Part shown: piece by piece, positions 59,255 through 64,000 of the stretch | Position numbering within the stretch: the stretch's first letter is position 1 | Layout: each line of letters begins with the position of its first letter | DNA from: Pseudomonas sp. R4-35-07 | GTDB taxonomy: Bacteria; Pseudomonadota; Gammaproteobacteria; Pseudomonadales; Pseudomonadaceae | Length of the DNA: 64,000 nucleotides | Assembly: GCF_003852235.1 (NCBI RefSeq) | Contig: NZ_CP027732.1 | Coordinates: 1,674,001-1,738,000 of the forward strand | Reading direction: 5' to 3' | Made by a program: the position numbers and the translations under genes | The notes under the pieces: generated by a model | Told to the model about the DNA's origin: nothing | What the model saw: the letters and a program-made list of their open reading frames with translations, nothing else | The model's database searches: none

Positions 59255-60750
59255 AATTGCTCGCCGCCGCCACGCTGACCGCCTGGTCCCTCACTGCCGG
59301 CCTGGCCCAGGCCGCCGGCGTCTTGACCATCGGCTGCCGTGAAGACAGCACCACCTTCGACCCGATCAAAAGCGCGCAGAACCGCGATACCTGGGTGTTC
59401 GCCAACGTCTACGACACCCTGGTGCGCGTGGATAACCTGGGCACCAAAATGGAACCGGGCCTGGCACAAAGCTGGGAGATTTCCAAGGACGGCCTGACCT
59501 ACACCTTTAAACTGCGCGAGGCGAAGTTTTCCGACGGTTCGCCGATCACCGCCAGCGATGCGGCGTTCAGCCTGTTGCGCATCCGTGATAACAAGGCGTC
59601 GCTGTGGAGTGACCCGTTCAGCCTGATCGACACCGCCAGGGCCAGCGATCCGAAGACGCTGGTGGTCACCCTGAAAACCCCGGCGGTGGCGTTTCTCTCG
59701 CAATTGGCCTCGCCAACGGTGTCGATCCTGTCGGAAAAAGCCATGACGGCGATGGGCGAAGACGCCTACTCGGAAAACCCGGTGACCTCCGGCGCCTTCA
59801 CCGTGGACGAATGGCGCAAGGGCGACCGCGTGATCCTGAAGAAGAACCCGAACTTCTGGCAGGCCAGTAAGGTCAGCCTGGACGGCGTGGAATGGGTGTC
59901 GGTCACCGACGACAACACACGCATGCGCATGGTGCAGAACAACGAACTGGACACGGCGATCTTCGTACCCTTCTCCCGTGTCGAGGAGCTGAAGAAAGAC
60001 CCGAACGTGGTGATCCACGCTGACCCGTCCACCCGCGAAGATCACCTGCTGATCAACCACGCGCACGGCCTGCTGGCCAAGCCGCAGGTGCGTGAAGCGC
60101 TGGACATGGCCATCGACAAACAATCGTTGGTGAAGACCGCCACTTACGGGCAAGGCACCGTGGCGTATTCCTACATCCCCAAAGGCTCGCTGTATCACTA
60201 CGCCAATAACCTGCAGCGCCCATATGACCCGACTGCGGCCAAAAAGCTGCTGGCAGAGGCAGGCGCCAAGGACTTGAAGCTCAACTACGTGGTCAATGCC
60301 GGCAATGAAGCTGACGAGCAGATTGCGGTGATCATCAAGGACCAACTGGCCAAGGTTGGCGTCACCGCCAACCTGCAGAAAGTCGACCCGACCCAGAGCT
60401 GGCAGATGCTGGTGGACGGTGAGTACGATATTTCGGTGATGTACTGGACCAACGACATCCTCGACCCGGACCAGAAGACCACCTTCGTGCTGGGCCACGA
60501 CACCAACCAGAACTACATGACCCGCTACCAGAACGACAAGGTCAAGGCGCTGGTGGCACAAGCGCGCATCGAGGCCGACCCGGCCAAGCGTGAGCAGATG
60601 TATGTGGAATTGCAGAAACTGGCGAAGCAGGATGTGAACTGGATCGATCTGTATTACAGCCCGTATATCAACATCTCACGCAAGAATGTGAGCAACTTCC
60701 TGCAGAACCCGCTGGGGCGCTTCACCCTTGAGGAAGTGGTGAAAAACTGA
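59236..60750 (+). CDS. Peptide ABC transporter substrate-binding protein, DppA-like
   Basis: A 504-residue periplasmic SBP_bac_5 protein. Signal peptide (LLAAATLTAWSLTAGLAQAA), then GCREDSTTFDPIKSAQNRDT, the family motif near FKLREAKFSDGSPITASDAA, and GAFTVDEWRKGDRVILKKNP. It would capture the peptide or amide signal for the importer. AAGGAG precedes the starts at 59231/59236; only 59236 is in frame. It is the last gene of the operon and a REP pair follows. Confidence 0.93.
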   Translation: MQSRHLKLLAAATLTAWSLTAGLAQAAGVLTIGCREDSTTFDPIKSAQNRDTWVFANVYDTLVRVDNLGTKMEPGLAQSWEISKDGLTYTFKLREAKFSDGSPITASDAAFSLLRIRDNKASLWSDPFSLIDTARASDPKTLVVTLKTPAVAFLSQLASPTVSILSEKAMTAMGEDAYSENPVTSGAFTVDEWRKGDRVILKKNPNFWQASKVSLDGVEWVSVTDDNTRMRMVQNNELDTAIFVPFSRVEELKKDPNVVIHADPSTREDHLLINHAHGLLAKPQVREALDMAIDKQSLVKTATYGQGTVAYSYIPKGSLYHYANNLQRPYDPTAAKKLLAEAGAKDLKLNYVVNAGNEADEQIAVIIKDQLAKVGVTANLQKVDPTQSWQMLVDGEYDISVMYWTNDILDPDQKTTFVLGHDTNQNYMTRYQNDKVKALVAQARIEADPAKREQMYVELQKLAKQDVNWIDLYYSPYINISRKNVSNFLQNPLGRFTLEEVVKN

Positions 60751-60766
60751 CAAGCGCTGCAATACC

Positions 60767-60861
60767 AATGTGGGAGGGGGCTTGCTCCCGATAGCGGTGG
60801 ATCAGCCAATTAATCTGTTGGCTGACACTCCGCTATCGGGAGCAAGCCCCCTCCCACATTT
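60767..60861. repeat. Paired inverted REP elements
   Basis: GTGGGAGGGGGCTTGCTCCC and its partner CTATCGGGAGCAAGCCCCCT face each other over 95 bp, with a central CCAATTAATCTGTTGG mini-dyad. Same family as at 49855 and 61682. They end the peptide-transport operon. Confidence 0.9.
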
Positions 60862-60882
60862 TGATTTAGGTTGTGTCAGGGG

Positions 60883-61623
60883 TTATTGCGCATCAAACGC
60901 CTGCCCATTGATGCCCGCACTGTCCGGCCCCATCAAATACAGGTACACCGGCATGATCTCTTCCGGCGCCGGCCTTTCCATCGGGTTTTCCCCTGGGTAC
61001 GCCTGGGCTCGCATACTGGTGCGCGTACCGCCCGGGTTGATGCTGTTGGCGCGCACGGCGGCCACATCCTCCAGCTCATCGGCCAGGGTTTGCATCAAGC
61101 CTTCGGTTGCAAATTTTGACACGCCATAGGCACCCCAATACGCCCGGCCCTTGCGCCCGACGCTGCTGGAGGTGAACACCACCGACGCATCCTGGGACAG
61201 TTTGAGCAGCGGCAGCAAGGTGCTGGTCAGCATGAACATCGCGTTGACGTTCACGTGCATCACCCGCATGAAATTCTCGCCGGACAACTGTTCGATCGGT
61301 GTGCGCGGGCCGATGATCGAGGCGTTGTGCAGCAGGCCGTCGAGGCGGCCAAATTCCCTTTCGATCATCGCCGCCAGCTCGTCGTATTGATGGGGCAGGG
61401 CAGTCTCCAGGTTGAACGGGATCACCACCGGCTGCGGCTGGCCCGCCGCTTCGATCTCGTCATACACCTGGGCCAGGTTGGCTTCGGTCTTGCCCAGCAG
61501 CAGCACGGTGGCGCCGTGGGCGGCGTAGGTTTTCGCCGCAGCGGCGCCGATCCCACGGCCGGCACCCGTAACCAGGATGATGCGGCCTTTGAGCAGTTCT
61601 GGCGGTGCAGAGTAATCAAACAT
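60883..61623 (-). CDS. Short-chain dehydrogenase YciK-like
   Basis: A 246-residue SDR. Cofactor motif ILVTGAGRGIGAAAAKTYAA, LLHNASIIGPRTPIEQLS, catalytic SSSVGRKGRAYWGAYGVSKF (Tyr-x3-Lys), and INPGGTRTSMRAQAYPGEN. It matches YciK-type SDRs of unknown substrate that follow mupP in pseudomonads. Start at 61623 (MFDYSAPPELLKGRI). A REP pair separates it from mupP. Confidence 0.9.
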   Translation of the reverse strand: MFDYSAPPELLKGRIILVTGAGRGIGAAAAKTYAAHGATVLLLGKTEANLAQVYDEIEAAGQPQPVVIPFNLETALPHQYDELAAMIEREFGRLDGLLHNASIIGPRTPIEQLSGENFMRVMHVNVNAMFMLTSTLLPLLKLSQDASVVFTSSSVGRKGRAYWGAYGVSKFATEGLMQTLADELEDVAAVRANSINPGGTRTSMRAQAYPGENPMERPAPEEIMPVYLYLMGPDSAGINGQAFDAQ

Positions 61624-61681
61624 AAATAGCCTCGACAAAATTCAACAAGTCAGCATCCAATTTGAGCTCACTGGAGATCCA

Positions 61682-61776
61682 AATGTGGGAGGGGGCTTGC
61701 CCCCGATAGCGGAGGATCAGCCAACACATGCAGTGGCTGACACACTGCAATCGGGAGCAAGCCCCCTCCCACTTTT
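61682..61776. repeat. Paired inverted REP elements
   Basis: GTGGGAGGGGGCTTGCCCCC and AATCGGGAGCAAGCCCCCTC face each other over 95 bp between mupP and yciK. They may affect mRNA decay or act as a pause within the operon. Confidence 0.9.
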
Positions 61777-61809
61777 TGGATCTTCATCGGTCAGCAGCAT
61801 CGCGAACAA

Positions 61810-62481
61810 TCAGCAACTGCACAGCGCGTTATCCAGCACCTTGCGCAGTTCCAGCGGGTGGTCCACCACTACATCCGCGCCCCAGTGACGCGGGTTGTCA
61901 TCCGGGTGAATGTAGCCGTAGGTGACCGCCGCCGTGCGCGTACCGGCATCGCGGCCTGACTCTATGTCGCGCAGGTCATCGCCGACGAAAAGCACGCTGG
62001 CCGGGTCCAGGTTCAGCAGCTTGCACGCCAGGAGCATCGGCTCCGGGTCCGGCTTGCTGTTTTTCACGTGGTCCGGGCAGATCAGCACGGCCGAGCGTTC
62101 GGCCAGGCCCAGTCGCTGCATGATCGGCTCGGCAAAGCGCACCGGCTTGTTGGTGACCACGCCCCAGATCAGCTTGGCCTTCTCAATGTCTTCCAGCAAT
62201 TCGGCCATACCGTCGAACAGTTTGCTGTGCACCGCGCAGTCTTTGAGGTAGCGCTCGAGGAATTCCTGGCGCAGTGCTTCAAAGCCTGGCGACTCCGGGT
62301 CCATCGAGAAGGTCACGGCGACCATGGCCCGTGCGCCACCGGAGATTTCATCGCGAATATGCTGCGGGTTGACCGGTGCCAGGCCACGCTCGGCGCGCAT
62401 GGCCTGGCAGATGGCGATAAAGTCTGGCGCGGTGTCCAGCAGGGTACCGTCCATGTCGAAGAGAACCGCTCGCAACTTCAC
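61810..62481 (-). CDS. mupP: N-acetylmuramic acid 6-phosphate phosphatase MupP
   Basis: A 223-residue HAD phosphatase: [20 protein letters not shown] with D9/D11, [40 protein letters not shown] and [20 protein letters not shown]. It resembles phosphoglycolate phosphatase, but the order yciK-mupP-ubiG is that of the MupP gene of the Pseudomonas cell-wall recycling pathway (MurNAc-6P to MurNAc, feeding AmgK/MurU). It is 4 bp downstream of ubiG. Confidence 0.9.
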   Translation of the reverse strand: MKLRAVLFDMDGTLLDTAPDFIAICQAMRAERGLAPVNPQHIRDEISGGARAMVAVTFSMDPESPGFEALRQEFLERYLKDCAVHSKLFDGMAELLEDIEKAKLIWGVVTNKPVRFAEPIMQRLGLAERSAVLICPDHVKNSKPDPEPMLLACKLLNLDPASVLFVGDDLRDIESGRDAGTRTAAVTYGYIHPDDNPRHWGADVVVDHPLELRKVLDNALCSC

Positions 62482-62485
62482 AGGC

Positions 62486-63184
62486 TTACTCCTCGCGCAG
62501 GGTCTGGATCATGTAGTTGACGTCAACGTCGCTGGCCAGCTTGTAGTGCTTGGTCAGTGGGTTGTAGGTCAGGCCGATGATGTCTTTTACGCTGAGGCCG
62601 GCCTGACGGCTCCAGGCCCCCAACTCGGACGGGCGGATGAATTTCTTGAAGTCGTGGGTGCCGCGCGGCAGCAGCTTCATGATGTATTCGGCGCCAATGA
62701 TCGCGAACAGATAAGCCTTGGGATTGCGGTTGATGGTGGAGAAGAACACCTGGCCGCCGGGCTTGACCATGCGGAAACAGGCGCGGATCACCGAAGACGG
62801 GTCGGGCACATGCTCGAGCATTTCCAGGCAGGTGACCACGTCGAACTGCTCGGGCATTTCCTCGGCCAGGGCTTCGGCGGTGATCTGGCGGTACTCCACG
62901 CTCACGCCGGATTCCAGCTGGTGCAGCTGGGCCACGGCCAGCGGCGCTTCGCCCATGTCGATGCCCATCACGGTAGCGCCACGCTGGGCCATGGCCTCGC
63001 TGAGGATGCCGCCGCCGCAACCGACGTCCAGCACCTTCTTGCCGGCCAGGTTGACGCGTTCGTCAATCCAGTTGACTCGCAGCGGGTTGATGTCGTGCAG
63101 GGGCTTGAACTCGCTTTCACGGTCCCACCAGCGGTGGGCCAGGGCTTCGAATTTGGCGATTTCGGCGTGGTCGACGTTGCTCAT
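62486..63184 (-). CDS. ubiG: Ubiquinone biosynthesis O-methyltransferase UbiG
   Basis: A 232-residue SAM-dependent methyltransferase for the two O-methylations of the ubiquinone ring. [20 protein letters not shown] is the family opening; [20 protein letters not shown] is motif [16 protein letters not shown] and SAVEL-like [20 protein letters not shown] follow. Complete. It follows the hydrolase gene by about 30 bp in the same operon. Confidence 0.97.
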   Translation of the reverse strand: MSNVDHAEIAKFEALAHRWWDRESEFKPLHDINPLRVNWIDERVNLAGKKVLDVGCGGGILSEAMAQRGATVMGIDMGEAPLAVAQLHQLESGVSVEYRQITAEALAEEMPEQFDVVTCLEMLEHVPDPSSVIRACFRMVKPGGQVFFSTINRNPKAYLFAIIGAEYIMKLLPRGTHDFKKFIRPSELGAWSRQAGLSVKDIIGLTYNPLTKHYKLASDVDVNYMIQTLREE

Positions 63185-63213
63185 GGTGAATCCTCTGAAT
63201 CTGATAAATCGGT

Positions 63214-64000
63214 TTATTCGCTGTGCCCGCTGATGCGCTGGCCCCAGCCAATGGCCGTGGCGGTCAGCTGTTGTTCATCCATGCGGGTCAATCGTCGGTC
63301 GTCGAGCAACTGCTTGCCGGCGACCCAAAGGTGTTTCACGCAATCGCGACCGGTAGCGTAGATAAGCTGTGAGACCGGATCGTAGATCGGTTGTTGCGCC
63401 AGCCCCGAAAGGTCGAAGGCGACGATATCTGCGGCCTTGCCAACTTCCAGCGAGCCGATCTGGCTGTCCAGGCCCATCGCCCGCGCGCCATTGAGGGTCG
63501 CCATGCGCAGCGCGCGATGGGCGTCCAGCGCGGTGGCCGAACCAGCGACCGCCTTGGCCAGCATGGCGGCGGTGCGGGTTTCGCCCAACAGGTCGAGGTC
63601 GTTGTTGCTGGCGGCGCCGTCAGTGCCTATAGCCACATTGACGCCAGCCTGCCACAGGCGTTCAACCGGACAGAAGCCGCTGGCCAGTTTCAGGTTCGAT
63701 TCCGGGCAATGAATGACGCTGGTGTTGCTTTCTACCAGCAAAGCCAAGTCATCCTCGCTGATTTGGGTCATATGAACGGCCTGGAAGCGCGGGCCCAGCA
63801 AGCCAAGGCGACCCAGGCGTGCCAATGGCCGCTCGCCGGTCTGTTCCACGGCCTGCTGCACTTCAAAGGCGGTTTCGTGCACATGCATATGAATTGCGGC
63901 GTCCAGCTCTTCGGCGATCACCCGGATTTTCTCCAGGTTGTCATCGTTGACGGTGTAAGGCGCGTGGGGGCCGAACGTGATCTTGATGCGGGGATGGTGC
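63214..64000 (-). CDS. TRZ/ATZ-family amidohydrolase (MTA/SAH deaminase-like), 5' end beyond the window
   Basis: About 262 codons of the C-terminal part of a metal-dependent deaminase. [31 protein letters not shown] with metal-binding His, [39 protein letters not shown] and [16 protein letters not shown] with the metal-binding Asp are those of the 5'-methylthioadenosine/S-adenosylhomocysteine deaminase group. In P. aeruginosa the gene next to ubiG is mtaD-like. The N-terminus lies off the right edge. Confidence 0.92.
   Translation of the reverse strand, partial: HHPRIKITFGPHAPYTVNDDNLEKIRVIAEELDAAIHMHVHETAFEVQQAVEQTGERPLARLGRLGLLGPRFQAVHMTQISEDDLALLVESNTSVIHCPESNLKLASGFCPVERLWQAGVNVAIGTDGAASNNDLDLLGETRTAAMLAKAVAGSATALDAHRALRMATLNGARAMGLDSQIGSLEVGKAADIVAFDLSGLAQQPIYDPVSQLIYATGRDCVKHLWVAGKQLLDDRRLTRMDEQQLTATAIGWGQRISGHSE

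Noticed and set aside
1..64000. CRISPR arrays, tRNA or rRNA genes, transposase genes
   Set aside because: No regularly spaced repeat array, no cloverleaf-like segment and no transposase motif was found by eye; a covariance-model scan would be needed to be certain for tRNAs.

Overview
The window is a stretch of a Pseudomonas chromosome, most likely from the P. fluorescens group. The core genes and their order (tal-dusA, mqo, fabV, ppnN, yciK-mupP-ubiG-amidohydrolase), the high GC content, and paired REP elements of the GGGAGGGGGCTTGCCCCC type all fit that group. No database search was possible. Family assignments rest on motifs, gene order and recalled family sequences.

Region 1 (1-27.7 kb): tal and dusA, then a P2-like prophage of about 25.7 kb integrated in the 5' end of dusA. 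attL lies at 1970-1990 inside dusA. attR lies at 27654-27674 and still carries the displaced first 22 codons of the host gene. The element supplies dusA with a substitute N-terminus. It carries an integrase, a PrtN-like activator, small early genes, and an almost complete P2 head, lysis and baseplate block (Q P / O N M L X, holins, endolysin, Rz/Rz1, R S V W J I, tail fibre). It also carries a D12 adenine methylase, an SRAP (YedK-like) protein, a gene under a perfect LexA box, an iteron-like region and an OLD-family nuclease. It looks defective. The sheath, tube, U and D genes are missing, the tape-measure gene is cut at both ends and inverted, and I see no replication protein or repressor.

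Region 2 (27.7-32.6 kb): an AT-rich accessory block next to attR. It holds decayed toxin-antitoxin pieces, a DUF5343 / HEPN(Swt1-like) gene pair behind a palindrome, and a stand-alone reverse transcriptase of the Abi/UG (defence) type. A C4-like structured RNA lies upstream of a DUF6124 gene. With the OLD nuclease, this makes the dusA flank a likely antiphage island. The DUF5343/HEPN pair and the RT are the best candidates for undescribed systems.

Region 3 (32.6-50 kb): core and semi-core genes. These are an MFS exporter, mqo, a LysR/EamA pair, vapBC, ppnN, an LpxO-like hydroxylase, fabV, an ExoY-like nucleotidyl cyclase toxin, a HAD phosphatase, an argD-like aminotransferase and punR/punC.

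Region 4 (50-60.8 kb): a nucleoside channel (Tsx-like) and a purine permease diverge from a shared control region. Next comes a plant-responsive LuxR-solo locus of the PipR/OryR type: a LuxR regulator between two proline iminopeptidase-family hydrolases, two matching 20-bp lux-box-like dyads, and a five-gene peptide ABC importer.

Region 5 (60.8-64 kb): the yciK-mupP-ubiG-TRZ/ATZ hydrolase operon, leaving the window on the right.
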